Origin: Sphingobacterium arenae
GTDB lineage: Bacteria; Bacteroidota; Bacteroidia; Sphingobacteriales; Sphingobacteriaceae
NCBI RefSeq assembly: GCF_014692505.1
Contig: NZ_JACNYK010000008.1
Span: 1-64,000 of the forward strand
Length of the DNA stretch: 64,000 bases
Direction: 5' to 3'
Position numbers and translations under genes: made by a program. The notes below the pieces were generated by a model, which saw only the letters and a program-made list of their open reading frames with translations, had not been told where the DNA came from and searched no databases. Shown here piece by piece: positions 17,006 to 25,601 of the stretch (position 1 is the stretch's first letter; each line of letters opens with the position of its first letter).

Positions 17006-18217
17006 TTACTTGTTTGTTACGCCACAAAAGTCAAGTACGACTTGTTCCTCTCTAAATGTTAATTGTTTAAATTCATTATGAGCAACCAACAAAACCACAA
17101 TATCGGCTTTTTCTACGGCGTCTTTGTAATCTGTTAACTTAAAAACTTTATGTTCATGAACATTAGGTTCTACAATGTACATATCCGCATCACCAGAATC
17201 TTGTAGCACACGCTCTGCAATATGAATGGCAGGAGACTCGCGTAGGTCGTCGATATTCGGCTTGAAAGCCAAGCCCATAATGGCTATAGACGGTTGGCGT
17301 CCCTTAGCCAACTCAAATTCTAGACGTGCTGTTTTTACCTTCTCCGCACACCAGAAAGGCTTGTAATTGTTTGTTGCACGTGCTTGAGCAATCATACGCG
17401 ATTCCATCGGGAAATCGGCCGTAATAAAGTAAGGATCCACAGCAATACAGTGTCCGCCTACACCACAACCCGGTTGCAAAATATTGACACGCGGGTGCTT
17501 ATTTGCCAAACGAATCAATTCCCATACGTTGATACCCGCCTTATCACAAATCAAAGAGAGCTCATTCGCAAAAGCAATTTGCGAATCGCGAGATGCATTT
17601 TCAGTCAATTTACACATCTCGGCTGTACGTGCATTCGTTGGGTGTAATTCTCCTTTTACGAATTGGCCATAAAATGCTAACGCTTTTTCTGTAGAAGCCT
17701 CGTTAACACCACCAATCACCCGGTCATTATGTACCAACTCATGCATTACATTCCCAGGCAATACACGCTCCGGACAATAGGCTAAATAAATTTTACCTTC
17801 CAATTCAGGACGCTTCGCAAAAATTAAATCCATCATCTTCTCGGTTGTCCCAACAGGAGATGTAGATTCAATAATGTATAAATCACCTTCTTTTAATAAC
17901 GGGATGATACCTTCCGTAGCAGCCTGTACATAAGAGATGTCGGGTTGATGATCACCTTTGAACGGCGTAGGAACGACAACTAAATAGGTATCCGCCTCTA
18001 CCGCTTTCGTTCCTGCTTTTAAGAAACCCTTTGAAACGGCTTCTGCAACAGCCTTATCTAATTCAGGTTCTACGATATGTATTTTACCCGCGTTAATCGT
18101 ATCAACAACATGCTGAGACACATCTACACCGTGCACCGGAATACCACTATTAGCGATTAATGCCGATGTTGGCAATCCAATATATCCTAAACCAACGGTT
18201 ACAACTTTAGCTTGCAT
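17006..18217 (-). CDS. wecC: UDP-N-acetyl-D-mannosamine dehydrogenase
   Basis: A 403-residue nucleotide-sugar dehydrogenase of the WecC type, oxidising UDP-ManNAc to UDP-ManNAcA with two NAD+. It starts VVTVGLGYIGLPTSALIA (NAD-binding GxGxxG), has YLVVVPTPFKG and STSPVGTTEKM, the helix LTENASRDSQIAFANELSLIC, and the catalytic-Cys motif GCGVGGHCIAVDPYF. The STSPVGTTEKM and ENASRDSQIAF segments favour WecC over the UDP-GlcNAc dehydrogenase group. It lies between wecB and rmlB. Its product is the donor for a WecG-type transferase, and one is encoded at 46.1 kb. Confidence 0.92.
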   Translation of the reverse strand: MQAKVVTVGLGYIGLPTSALIANSGIPVHGVDVSQHVVDTINAGKIHIVEPELDKAVAEAVSKGFLKAGTKAVEADTYLVVVPTPFKGDHQPDISYVQAATEGIIPLLKEGDLYIIESTSPVGTTEKMMDLIFAKRPELEGKIYLAYCPERVLPGNVMHELVHNDRVIGGVNEASTEKALAFYGQFVKGELHPTNARTAEMCKLTENASRDSQIAFANELSLICDKAGINVWELIRLANKHPRVNILQPGCGVGGHCIAVDPYFITADFPMESRMIAQARATNNYKPFWCAEKVKTARLEFELAKGRQPSIAIMGLAFKPNIDDLRESPAIHIAERVLQDSGDADMYIVEPNVHEHKVFKLTDYKDAVEKADIVVLLVAHNEFKQLTFREEQVVLDFCGVTNK

Positions 18218-18226
18218 AGGTCTTTC

Positions 18227-19345
18227 TTATTTTAAGTTTTTTATAAATTCAACAATTCGTTCACAGGCTTTACCGTCTCCGTAAGGATTGTGCAAGGCAC
18301 TCATTTCTTGATAGCGGTTTGTATTATTCAACAAATCTTGTGCTTCGGAAACAATTTTATTTTTATCGGTACCTACTAGAATGACCGTACCGGCATCTAC
18401 AGCCTCCGGTCTCTCCGTTGTGTCCCGCATCACCAAAACGGGCTTTCCTAAGCTAGGTGCCTCTTCTTGTACACCTCCAGAATCTGTTATGATTAAATAA
18501 GATTGATTCATCAACCACACAAAAGACGGATATGAAAGTGGATCGATTAAGTGAATATTATCAATACCGCTCAGTATTTCATAAACGGGGCCTTTTACAT
18601 TGGGGTTTAAATGTACCGGGTAGATAATTTGTACATCCGGATTCGATACCGCAATTTCCTTTAGTGCTTCACAGATATTAATAAAGCCTTGACCGTGATT
18701 CTCTCTGCGGTGACCCGTAACCAGAATTAACTTCTTACTGGAATCAACTAAAGTCTTTAACGATGCTATTTCTTCGTTTTCGTAGTTTTCTACTTTTTCC
18801 GAGCTAAATAATAGGGCGTCAATAACCGTATTACCCGTTACGGTAATGGTGCTTTCGTCTATATTCTCTTTCAACAAATTCGCTTTTGACGCGGGAGTTG
18901 GAGCTAAATGCACATCGGTAATTCGACCGGTAATCTGTCTATTGGCTTCCTCAGGAAAAGGAGATAGTTTGTTGTGCGTACGCAACCCCGCCTCTACGTG
19001 TACGACTTTTGCTCCTGCATAAAAACCAGCTATCGCTGCTGCCATCGAGGTAGTCGTGTCACCATGAACATATACGTAATCGGGCTTAAAGCTTTCTAAA
19101 ACGTCTTTCAATCCGGTCAAGATATCTGCCGTTAGTCCATAAAGGTTTTGCCCTGGTTTCATGAGGTTGAGGTCATAATCGGGCGTTATCTCAAAAAACT
19201 CTAACACTTGATCCAGCATCTCACGATGTTGTGCGGTCACACAAACTTTGGTGTCAAACGCATCATCCTGCTGAAAAGCCTTGACTAATGGAGCCATTTT
19301 AATGGCCTCGGGTCGAGTTCCGAATACGATAAGGTTCTTGATCAT
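18227..19345 (-). CDS. wecB: UDP-N-acetylglucosamine 2-epimerase (non-hydrolysing)
   Basis: A 372-residue GT-B-like epimerase interconverting UDP-GlcNAc and UDP-ManNAc. It starts NLIVFGTRPEAIKMAPLV, has VCVTAQHREMLDQVLEFF, VHGDTTTSMAAAIAGFY, KVVHVEAGLRT, VTGHRRENHGQG and LIITDSGGVQEEAPSLGKPVLVMRDTTERPEAV, all canonical for WecB/MnaA. Full length and typical. It is 9 bases from wecC, forming the UDP-ManNAcA route. Confidence 0.96.
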   Translation of the reverse strand: MIKNLIVFGTRPEAIKMAPLVKAFQQDDAFDTKVCVTAQHREMLDQVLEFFEITPDYDLNLMKPGQNLYGLTADILTGLKDVLESFKPDYVYVHGDTTTSMAAAIAGFYAGAKVVHVEAGLRTHNKLSPFPEEANRQITGRITDVHLAPTPASKANLLKENIDESTITVTGNTVIDALLFSSEKVENYENEEIASLKTLVDSSKKLILVTGHRRENHGQGFINICEALKEIAVSNPDVQIIYPVHLNPNVKGPVYEILSGIDNIHLIDPLSYPSFVWLMNQSYLIITDSGGVQEEAPSLGKPVLVMRDTTERPEAVDAGTVILVGTDKNKIVSEAQDLLNNTNRYQEMSALHNPYGDGKACERIVEFIKNLK

Positions 19346-19357
19346 TTTTTGTTTGTT

Positions 19358-20656
19358 TTAAAGTCTTGCATCTACCCAAGTTCGGGGTAAAACGCCCTTC
19401 GTGTCGAAAATAACACTTCGTTCTTTTTTTATTTGATTAATATCTATTGTTAAAAATTCATCATGCGCTGTCGCTAGAATAATAGCATCATATTTCTCAT
19501 CATCGCAATCTCTCGATATCGCTCCAGTACGAAGCACAATTCCATATTCTTTATACACTTCCTCCGGATTTGCCCAAGGGTCGTATACGTTGACCTCTAC
19601 ACCGTATTCTTTGAGTTCCCTAAATATGTCCGCCACCTTGGTGTTCCGAACGTCTGGACAATTTTCCTTAAACGTGACACCCAAAATAAGTGCCTTCGCT
19701 CCTCTAACGACAACATCTTTCGCTACCATCAATTTGATCACCTTAGAAGCAATAAATGCCGGTATGGAATTGTTAACCCGCCGCCCAGATAAAATCACAT
19801 CTGGATGATAGCCTAATTGCGTCGCCTTATGGGTGAGATAATAGGGATCCACCGAGATACAGTGCCCTCCAACAAGACCAGGTTTATACTTCAAAAAATT
19901 AAATTTTGTGCCCGCAGCTTCCAGCACATCATTGGTATCAATGCCGATCCGGTCAAAAATAAGTGCCAGCTCGTTTACAAACGAAATATTCACATCACGC
20001 TGCGCATTTTCAATTGCCTTCGAAGCTTCTGCAACCTTTATACTGGGGGCTTTATGAGTACCAGCCGTAACGATAGTTTTATACAGCTGATCGATCTCTT
20101 CTGCGATTTCCGGGGTAGAACCCGAAGTCACTTTTTTGATCGTTGTTAGGGTATTAACCTTATCTCCCGGATTAATCCGCTCCGGTGAATAACCAACAAA
20201 GAAATCGCGGTTAAAACATAACCCCGAAATACGTTCCAATATGGGTACACATTCCTCTTCTGTACATCCGGGATAAACGGTGGATTCATAAATAACGATA
20301 TCGCCTTTTTTAATGACCCGTCCGAGCATTTCGGAAGCCATCATCAACGGACTTAGATTTGGAGCATTATAACGATCGATTGGGGTTGGAACCGTAACGA
20401 TGTATATTTGTGCCGTATTTAAATCGTCAAGCGAGCAGGAAGCCTTGTAGCCTTTTTCAAATTTTGTTTCCTTTGCCAGTTGGATACCTCTGTTAAGCTT
20501 CTCCAAGTCTGCTTCTTGAGTATGGTCCATTCCTTGGGCCAACTCGGCTATACGTTCCTCGTCAATATCAAAACCGACAACAGGAAAATGGAGCGCTAAT
20601 TCAATTGCCAATGGCAACCCAACATAACCTTGACCGACGATGGCAATTTGCTTCAT
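19358..20656 (-). CDS. UDP-HexNAc C6-dehydrogenase (TviB/WbpO-like)
   Basis: A 432-residue nucleotide-sugar dehydrogenase resembling TviB/WbpO/CapL, which make UDP-GalNAcA (or UDP-GlcNAcA). I chose the internal Met (MKQIAIVGQGYVGLPLAIEL) because the NAD-binding strand normally starts directly there. A start seven codons further upstream (20677) is also open. Key parts are IYIVTVPTPID, YESTVYPGCTEEECVPIL, the helix KAIENAQRDVNISFVNELALI, and the catalytic Cys in GLVGGHCISVDPYYLTHKA. It is the third of four nucleotide-sugar dehydrogenase or epimerase genes in a row. The product would be a hexosaminuronic acid donor for one of the glycans. Confidence 0.88.
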   Translation of the reverse strand: MKQIAIVGQGYVGLPLAIELALHFPVVGFDIDEERIAELAQGMDHTQEADLEKLNRGIQLAKETKFEKGYKASCSLDDLNTAQIYIVTVPTPIDRYNAPNLSPLMMASEMLGRVIKKGDIVIYESTVYPGCTEEECVPILERISGLCFNRDFFVGYSPERINPGDKVNTLTTIKKVTSGSTPEIAEEIDQLYKTIVTAGTHKAPSIKVAEASKAIENAQRDVNISFVNELALIFDRIGIDTNDVLEAAGTKFNFLKYKPGLVGGHCISVDPYYLTHKATQLGYHPDVILSGRRVNNSIPAFIASKVIKLMVAKDVVVRGAKALILGVTFKENCPDVRNTKVADIFRELKEYGVEVNVYDPWANPEEVYKEYGIVLRTGAISRDCDDEKYDAIILATAHDEFLTIDINQIKKERSVIFDTKGVLPRTWVDARL

Positions 20657-20702
20657 TCTTCTACTTGCTTCCCGCATGTTTTATAACCGTTCTTGCAAAT
20701 AC

Positions 20703-21206
20703 TTACTTCTTCCCATTCCCATTTTTCTCCGCTTCCTTCTCCGCTACGATTCTACGCAAACCCGAACTCGAAAAGCGGTGATCCCGACTGTTAAAATACA
20801 GGTCTATCCCTTTCTCTTCACAATATTTACGTCCGGTAAAATCTTTATCTTTATATTCATCCCCCACAATGCGTACGTCCAGTTTAAAGGAACGCAGAAT
20901 GTCTTCTAAGTCTTGTTCGGTAGAGTAGGGCACGATCTCGTCCACATATTGACATCCACGCAATTGGATATAACGTTCGACGACGGTTTGGGTTGGTTTG
21001 TTTTTCTCCGGACGATCCAACGTAGGATCCATCTGCAGACCACAGATCAAGTAGTCGCATTGGCGCTTTGCTTCTGCCAGCATCATGATATGCCCCGCAT
21101 GCAATAAATCGAAAGTGGAGAAGGTAATCCCGACACGTGGCCCCGGGTTATAGTCTTCTCTTTTCTTTACTACTTTTTGTTCCATAGTTTCTTTATTGTG
21201 ATTCAT
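20703..21206 (-). CDS. Adenylyl/cytidylyltransferase, TagD/RfaE-like (copy 1)
   Basis: A 167-residue nucleotidyltransferase of the HxGH superfamily. It begins with a charged tail, then RVGITFSTFDLLHAGHIMML (HAGH at 36-39) for triphosphate binding, and ends with RFSSSGLRR, the counterpart of the C-terminal ISSS/ISTT motif. Family members couple CTP or ATP to glycerol-phosphate, heptose-phosphate or similar to give a nucleotide-activated precursor. No kinase or other pathway enzyme sits next to it, so the substrate is open. A second copy at 42.9-43.4 kb differs at only about eight to ten positions in the core. An internal Met eight codons in is an alternative start. Confidence 0.85.
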   Translation of the reverse strand: MNHNKETMEQKVVKKREDYNPGPRVGITFSTFDLLHAGHIMMLAEAKRQCDYLICGLQMDPTLDRPEKNKPTQTVVERYIQLRGCQYVDEIVPYSTEQDLEDILRSFKLDVRIVGDEYKDKDFTGRKYCEEKGIDLYFNSRDHRFSSSGLRRIVAEKEAEKNGNGKK

Positions 21207-21282
21207 TCTGTCACTTTCTTGTTAATCAAGAGACATAAGTTGCTCCGCTATATACAATAAAAGTGCCAAGTGCATATTAAAT

Positions 21283-22311
21283 TTATATATTTAAATACAT
21301 TTTATACCATTCTACAAATTTCCCAACCCCTGCCTGAAGCGGTGTCCTACTTTTATAGCCGAGTAGGTGGAGTTTTGTGGTGTCTGCCCAGGTACATGAT
21401 ACATCGCCCGGCTGCATCGGTAAATTATTTTTCTTTGCCTCTTTGCCAAGATTTGTTTCCAATGTTTCGATAAATTCCATCAACAAAACCGGTGCACCGT
21501 TCCCAACATTCATTACTTGATACCAAGGTTGTGCTTTTTCCTGTACAGGTGGATGGTTCAAGGTTAGGATGATTCCCTTTATAATATCGTCTATGTACGT
21601 AAAATCGCGGCTCAAATCGCCGTTATTAAACACGTTAATAGAGCGATCTTCCAAGATAGCGGATGCAAACAGTACGGGTGCCATGTCTGGGCGTCCCCAA
21701 GGTCCGTAAACGGTAAATAAGCGTAGGCCAGTAGTCGGAATCTGATATAAATGACTGTAGCTATGCGCCATCAGTTCGTTGGCTTTCTTGGTGGCGGCAT
21801 ACAGACTGATCGGGTAATCGACAGATGCATCTTCTACGAAGGGCACTTGATCGCTTTCTCCATACACCGAAGAGCTGGAGGCATACACCAGATGTTTTAT
21901 ATGATACTGTCTACAACTTTCGAGGATATTCGCAAAGCCTACGAGATTACTATCAACATAGGCCATCGGATTTTCCAAACTATAGCGTACGCCCGCTTGT
22001 GCCGCTAAATGAACGACTGCATCGAAAGCCTCTTTTTCAAAAAGTTGCGGTAAAGCACCCCGATCTTCCACAGATAAACGGACAAATCGAAAATCAGGGT
22101 ATTTCTCGGATACTGTCGACTGACCCCATTGCTCGGCTTCTGCGCGCTGTATACCCAGCTCCTGCAATCGCGCGTATTTCAGGTTGACGTCGTAATAATC
22201 GTTGATATTATCCAGGCCCACCACCGTTAACCCTTGCTCCAGCAGGGTCTTGCAGAGATGGAAACCGATAAAGCCGGCTGCGCCTGTTACTAATATCTTT
22301 TTGTATAGCAT
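21283..22311 (-). CDS. UDP-glucuronate 4-epimerase
   Basis: A 342-residue extended SDR of the GalE-like UDP-GlcA 4-epimerase group (LpsL/Cap1J/WbnF), which gives UDP-galacturonate. The chosen start, MLYKKILVTGAAGFIGFHL, places the NAD loop GAAGFIG near residue 10. A start nine codons upstream (22338) would overlap ugd by 11 bases. NINDYYDVNLKYARL is diagnostic of the GlcA epimerase subgroup. VYASSSSVYG and YAATKKANE (Y-x3-K) are the catalytic parts, and LRLFTVYGPWGRPDMA is the group signature. It directly follows ugd, its substrate supplier. Confidence 0.93.
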   Translation of the reverse strand: MLYKKILVTGAAGFIGFHLCKTLLEQGLTVVGLDNINDYYDVNLKYARLQELGIQRAEAEQWGQSTVSEKYPDFRFVRLSVEDRGALPQLFEKEAFDAVVHLAAQAGVRYSLENPMAYVDSNLVGFANILESCRQYHIKHLVYASSSSVYGESDQVPFVEDASVDYPISLYAATKKANELMAHSYSHLYQIPTTGLRLFTVYGPWGRPDMAPVLFASAILEDRSINVFNNGDLSRDFTYIDDIIKGIILTLNHPPVQEKAQPWYQVMNVGNGAPVLLMEFIETLETNLGKEAKKNNLPMQPGDVSCTWADTTKLHLLGYKSRTPLQAGVGKFVEWYKMYLNI

Positions 22312-22327
22312 ACTGCTTTTTTGTTCT

Positions 22328-23710
22328 TTACTCGCCAATAGCGTAATATTTAAAGCCTAAAGTTTCTAATTGGGATCGATCTAATAGCTTCCGACCATCA
22401 AAAACAAATGCAGGTTTTTTCATTCCCGCTTTAATTTGTTTCCAGTCGTATGTTTTAAACACATCCCATTCGGTCAGGACAGCCGCGGCATGTGCGCCGT
22501 CCAATGCTGTATAGGGATCATCGACCACTTTTACCAATCGGCGGTTTGCCTCTGGCGTACGCGTCCCTAGGAAATCTAAATCGCGATACACCTGCTCGGG
22601 GGAAACCTTGGGGTCGTAGACCACGATTTGGGCTTCTTCGTCAAGCAAATGGTCGGCAACATAGATCGCCGCAGATTCCCGAGTATCGTTGGTGTCTTTT
22701 TTAAACGCCCATCCAAGGAAAGCAATATGCTTCCCGTTTACCGTATTATACATCGTTTGGACAATCTTTTCGGCAAAACGTGTCTTCTGATGGTCGTTCA
22801 TGATAATGACCTGTTCCCAATAATCGGCTACGGCATCCAACTTGTAGGATCGCGCTATATAAACAAGGTTCAAAATATCCTTCTGGAAACAGGAGCCTCC
22901 GAATCCGACCGAGGCTTTTAGAAATTTCGACCCGATGCGGGAATCCATACCTACTGCTTTCGCAACTTCCTCCACGTTGGCACCGGTAACCTCACAAAGC
23001 TCCGATACGGCGTTGATCGAGGAAACACGTTGCGCCAAGAAGGCGTTGGCCACCAACTTCGATAACTCCGACGACCAGAGGTTGGTGGTTATAATCCGCT
23101 CCCGGGGAACCCACTGGGCATAGAGTTGCACTAACGCTTCTATGGCCTCTATATTTTCACCACCGATCAGTACGCGATCGGGATTGTATAAATCTTCAAT
23201 AGCCGTTCCTTCGGCTAAAAACTCTGGATTGGAAAGAATATGAAAATTAATGCCATTACTGGTATTGTCTAAAATACTTTTTAGCGCGTCGGCCGTACGC
23301 ACCGGAAGGGTCGATTTTTCGACAACAATTTTATCATCTTTGGCAACGGCCGCAATCTGACGGGCACAGAGTTCGATAAATTTTAAATCGGCTGCTTGCC
23401 CCTTTCCTTTTCCGTAGGTCTTGGTCGGGGTATTTACCGAAATGAAAATCATATCTGCTTCATCAATGGCTTTATCTACATCGGTGTCAAAGAATAAATT
23501 ACGTCCACGTGTTTCCGCCACGACTGCATCCAATCCTTTTTCGTAAATCGGAAGCTGCGATAAGTCGTCATCGTTCCAAGCTGCAATACGCGCCTTATTG
23601 ACATCAACTACCGTAATCTGAATATCCGGGTTTTTCTGGGCAATAACCGACATCGTCGGCCCTCCGACGTAACCCGCTCCAATACACGTAATCTTTTTGA
23701 TTTGCTTCAT
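22328..23710 (-). CDS. ugd: UDP-glucose 6-dehydrogenase
   Basis: A 460-residue UDP-glucose dehydrogenase of the longer eukaryote-like type, making UDP-glucuronate with two NAD+. It starts KKITCIGAGYVGGPTMSVIA, has FISVNTPTKTYG, VVEKSTLPVRTAD, SNPEFLAEGTAIEDLYNPDRVLIGG, and VGFGGSCFQKDILNLVYI with the catalytic Cys. LGWAFKKDTNDTRESAAI completes the UDP-binding C-terminal domain. It is the second gene of the operon that starts at 24235, nine bases after the regulator. Confidence 0.97.
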   Translation of the reverse strand: MKQIKKITCIGAGYVGGPTMSVIAQKNPDIQITVVDVNKARIAAWNDDDLSQLPIYEKGLDAVVAETRGRNLFFDTDVDKAIDEADMIFISVNTPTKTYGKGKGQAADLKFIELCARQIAAVAKDDKIVVEKSTLPVRTADALKSILDNTSNGINFHILSNPEFLAEGTAIEDLYNPDRVLIGGENIEAIEALVQLYAQWVPRERIITTNLWSSELSKLVANAFLAQRVSSINAVSELCEVTGANVEEVAKAVGMDSRIGSKFLKASVGFGGSCFQKDILNLVYIARSYKLDAVADYWEQVIIMNDHQKTRFAEKIVQTMYNTVNGKHIAFLGWAFKKDTNDTRESAAIYVADHLLDEEAQIVVYDPKVSPEQVYRDLDFLGTRTPEANRRLVKVVDDPYTALDGAHAAAVLTEWDVFKTYDWKQIKAGMKKPAFVFDGRKLLDRSQLETLGFKYYAIGE

Positions 23711-23719
23711 GTTACTGGA

Positions 23720-24235
23720 TTAGTTGCTAAATTCTTTCTGATAAACCACAATATAAGCACCGCTACTGGGTTTTTCGAAGTTTATCCTGATTTCCTTGTT
23801 GATTAATTTGCCGGTTTTCTCGGCGAGGTGCTGTAGATAGTCTTTGTCGAGGTTTTCACCGGACACCACAACCTCCACCTGATCGGACTCCTGCCCCTTG
23901 GCATATGCCCCCACCAACATCACTTCCTGCACATCGCCGGCACGCTCCATCACCTGATCAACCACCTTGTCTACGCCCAAAAAAGAATGTACTAAACGCT
24001 GTACAGGATTAAACAACGGATGATCAATATTCGCCCGGTACAACACCTTCTTCTGCTCTTGTTTACGCTCTAAAAATCCAGCTTCTGTTAATTGATTCAG
24101 CTCTTTGCGGATGGCATTGGTCGATTCATCAAATTCTTCGGCAATACCACGGAGGTAACCGGTGTTACCCGCCGATACAAAAAATTTGATCAGTAGCTTT
24201 AATCTTGTTTTGGAAGTGATCAATGCACCTAGCAT
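23720..24235 (-). CDS. Winged-helix regulator with degenerate nucleotidyltransferase-like domain
   Basis: A 171-residue protein. Residues 1-70 are an ArsR/MarR-type winged helix (TSKTRLKLLIKFFVSAGNTGYLRGIAEEF, then STNAIRKELNQLTEAGFLERKQEQKKVLYRANIDHPLF). Residues 85-171 (DKVVDQVMERAGDVQEVMLVGAYAKGQESDQVEVVVSG) resemble a MNT-type nucleotidyltransferase fold, but the catalytic G-S/D-x-D pattern looks lost (VGAYAKG instead of GSxARG). Such proteins commonly sit first in Bacteroidota polysaccharide operons beside ugd. It has its own consensus promoter 20-30 bases upstream and probably controls this operon. The ligand is unknown. Confidence 0.8.
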   Translation of the reverse strand: MLGALITSKTRLKLLIKFFVSAGNTGYLRGIAEEFDESTNAIRKELNQLTEAGFLERKQEQKKVLYRANIDHPLFNPVQRLVHSFLGVDKVVDQVMERAGDVQEVMLVGAYAKGQESDQVEVVVSGENLDKDYLQHLAEKTGKLINKEIRINFEKPSSGAYIVVYQKEFSN

Positions 24236-24257
24236 ATTGTTTTCCTCTATTGAGCAA

Positions 24258-24265
24258 CAAAGGTA
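24258..24265 (-). promoter_or_regulatory. Bacteroidota -7 promoter element of the left glycan operon
   Basis: On the minus strand this reads TACCTTTG, a perfect match to the TAnnTTTG -7 element. A TTG lies about 20 bases upstream (in CTTGCATTT), as expected for the -33 region. The predicted start site leaves a leader of roughly 15 bases before the regulator ATG at 24235. It is the only good promoter I see ahead of the 24235-645 gene series, so that run may be one long transcript. Confidence 0.65.
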
Positions 24266-24292
24266 CTCGATGAGTTTTAAAAATGCAAGTTA

Positions 24293-24790
24293 TTATATTG
24301 TTAAGTTCGGCATATTCATAGAGGTACTAGCCGTAGTTTCTTGTACAATATAGGGCACATGGGCTTTAAACGCCTTTGCATTCCCTTCGTTGTCACTTAT
24401 CCAACCCGATAAATGGATATACAGTTTTTTTCCTTCCAATCGACGAAGCGCGTGACGACGGATCCGGAAACTGGCCGATAACAACTGAGGACCATCTCCT
24501 CTTCCCTTAAAATAAAGCTTATCAAGGGAAGGTACGTAAAAGGCCGAGTGGTTAAACGACAACCGCTTGATCACGATAGCCTTGATATGCTCTTCGCACC
24601 CGTCGAGATGCAGCATCACACTTCCCCGGCGCATATGATCGTAAGGATCGCCAGGTTCTTGAAACTGGACTTCGACGTTCATATCCATCACGCTTTCGAA
24701 ACGTCGATATTTCCGTATTTCGTTGATAACGATCAGAGAAATAGGCAGCAGAGCGAGCCCTGCAAACACAGAATAGGTTAATGCTTCCAT
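24293..24790 (-). CDS. Membrane-anchored hypothetical protein
   Basis: A 165-residue protein I do not recognise. The start chosen is MEALTYSVFAGLALL because it gives one N-terminal membrane helix (about 2-24), whereas a start 42 codons upstream would run through a Cys/Pro-rich segment unlike protein. After the helix comes a soluble beta-rich domain (RGSVMLHLDGCEEHIKAIVIKRLSFNHSAFYVPSLDKLYFKGRG). It stands alone, 57 bases upstream of the regulator and divergent from the PepSY operon. It could be co-transcribed into the glycan operon. No function is assigned. Confidence 0.6.
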   Translation of the reverse strand: MEALTYSVFAGLALLPISLIVINEIRKYRRFESVMDMNVEVQFQEPGDPYDHMRRGSVMLHLDGCEEHIKAIVIKRLSFNHSAFYVPSLDKLYFKGRGDGPQLLSASFRIRRHALRRLEGKKLYIHLSGWISDNEGNAKAFKAHVPYIVQETTASTSMNMPNLTI

Positions 24791-24933
24791 AATGTAATTC
24801 GTAGATTGTAGATTAAAGGTGCAAAGAACTACAAACGATCGAAAAACAACAAAAAAACACGGGGGACAAATGGGGGACATCAACCCTATTGCAGCAAATT
24901 TGAAATTATATTGCATATAAAAATGAATTTATG

Positions 24934-24941
24934 TAGGTTTG
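24934..24941 (+). promoter_or_regulatory. Promoter -7 element of the PepSY (xusC-like) operon
   Basis: TAGGTTTG matches TAnnTTTG exactly, with TTG at 24911-24913 giving a 20-base spacer to the -7 element. The predicted start is near 24948, which leaves about 23 bases before the ATG at 24971. A Fur-like dyad overlaps the predicted start. Confidence 0.7.
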
Positions 24942-24944
24942 CCT

Positions 24945-24967
24945 TTATTTAAATCAAATCTAAATAA
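24945..24967 (+). promoter_or_regulatory. Fur-like operator dyad at the PepSY operon
   Basis: An inverted repeat TTATTTA-N9-TAAATAA. Counting inward, the arms reach ten bases with one mismatch (TTATTTAAAT / ATCTAAATAA) around a 3-base centre. It lies directly downstream of the -7 element, across the predicted start site. The same layout occurs at both TonB receptor promoters (31204-31226 and 35032-35054). The size and AT-rich dyad suit Fur, and iron control fits the genes. The regulator itself is inferred. Confidence 0.6.
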
Positions 24968-24970
24968 AGA

Positions 24971-25303
24971 ATGTATAGTTTACTTTTCCTTATCCTCTTC
25001 AGTGGCTGTTATCTACTGTATACCACCTCCAAGAAGGCAAAACTAGGTAAGGTGCCGCCGCGATTCCTGCGATTGGTACAATCTACTAAAAACGCAAAAA
25101 TAGCGGCTGCCGTGCTTTTTCTTTTATCTTGGGCTGTCATTATCATCGATCAGGGGTTCGGATCGGGCACCTTTGCCTTTGGCGGTTATATCATGACCGC
25201 ATTAAGTGTCGTTGTACTGCTTAATCCCCTGCAGTATATCCGATGGACACATCTACTGGGTCTATTTGTTTTTGCGATGCTCATCGAAACCTTTATCTTC
25301 TAA
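24971..25303 (+). CDS. Small multi-pass membrane protein of the PepSY operon
   Basis: A 110-residue protein with about four hydrophobic helices (MYSLLFLILFSGCYLLY; IAAAVLFLLSWAVIIIDQGF; GGYIMTALSVVVLLNPL; THLLGLFVFAMLIETFIF). Its size, topology and place ahead of a PepSY protein resemble the DUF3325-type proteins of iron-uptake operons, but I cannot confirm the family by motif. The next gene starts 11 bases after its stop. Probably an accessory part of the inner-membrane siderophore step. Confidence 0.72.
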   Translation: MYSLLFLILFSGCYLLYTTSKKAKLGKVPPRFLRLVQSTKNAKIAAAVLFLLSWAVIIIDQGFGSGTFAFGGYIMTALSVVVLLNPLQYIRWTHLLGLFVFAMLIETFIF

Positions 25304-25314
25304 TTCCGTCCGTT

Positions 25315-25596
25315 ATGCCTGCAAATAAGAAATACTTGAGTAACCCTTTCCAGCGCTTTCTAAAAATTACCGGTGGTTTTTTGGGAGGGTATGTCGTTAT
25401 GCTCAGTTTCCACTTGATGATGACCTGCGTTTTCCAGGAAAAGGATGTCGTCATTACCGCCTATTTATCGGGCTATGTGCTTTGGGCGGTTCTCCTGCTG
25501 TATGCTTTTCTCGCGAAGAACGGCTGGTGGGTTTGGCTTATCTATACGGTTATGGCCGTGGTTTTTTATCTTCTCTTTCACTTCCTACACGGTTAA
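25315..25596 (+). CDS. Second small membrane protein of the PepSY operon
   Basis: A 93-residue protein with three hydrophobic helices (ITGGFLGGYVVMLSFHLMM, VVITAYLSGYVLWAVLLLYAFL, WWVWLIYTVMAVVFYLLFHFL). The start MPANKKYLSN is chosen because it lies just after the previous stop. An upstream in-frame Met would overlap that gene by 61 bases. It resembles DUF3649-type proteins seen beside PepSY reductases in size and position only. Only five bases separate it from the PepSY gene. Confidence 0.7.
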   Translation: MPANKKYLSNPFQRFLKITGGFLGGYVVMLSFHLMMTCVFQEKDVVITAYLSGYVLWAVLLLYAFLAKNGWWVWLIYTVMAVVFYLLFHFLHG

Positions 25597-25601
25597 AACA
25601 A

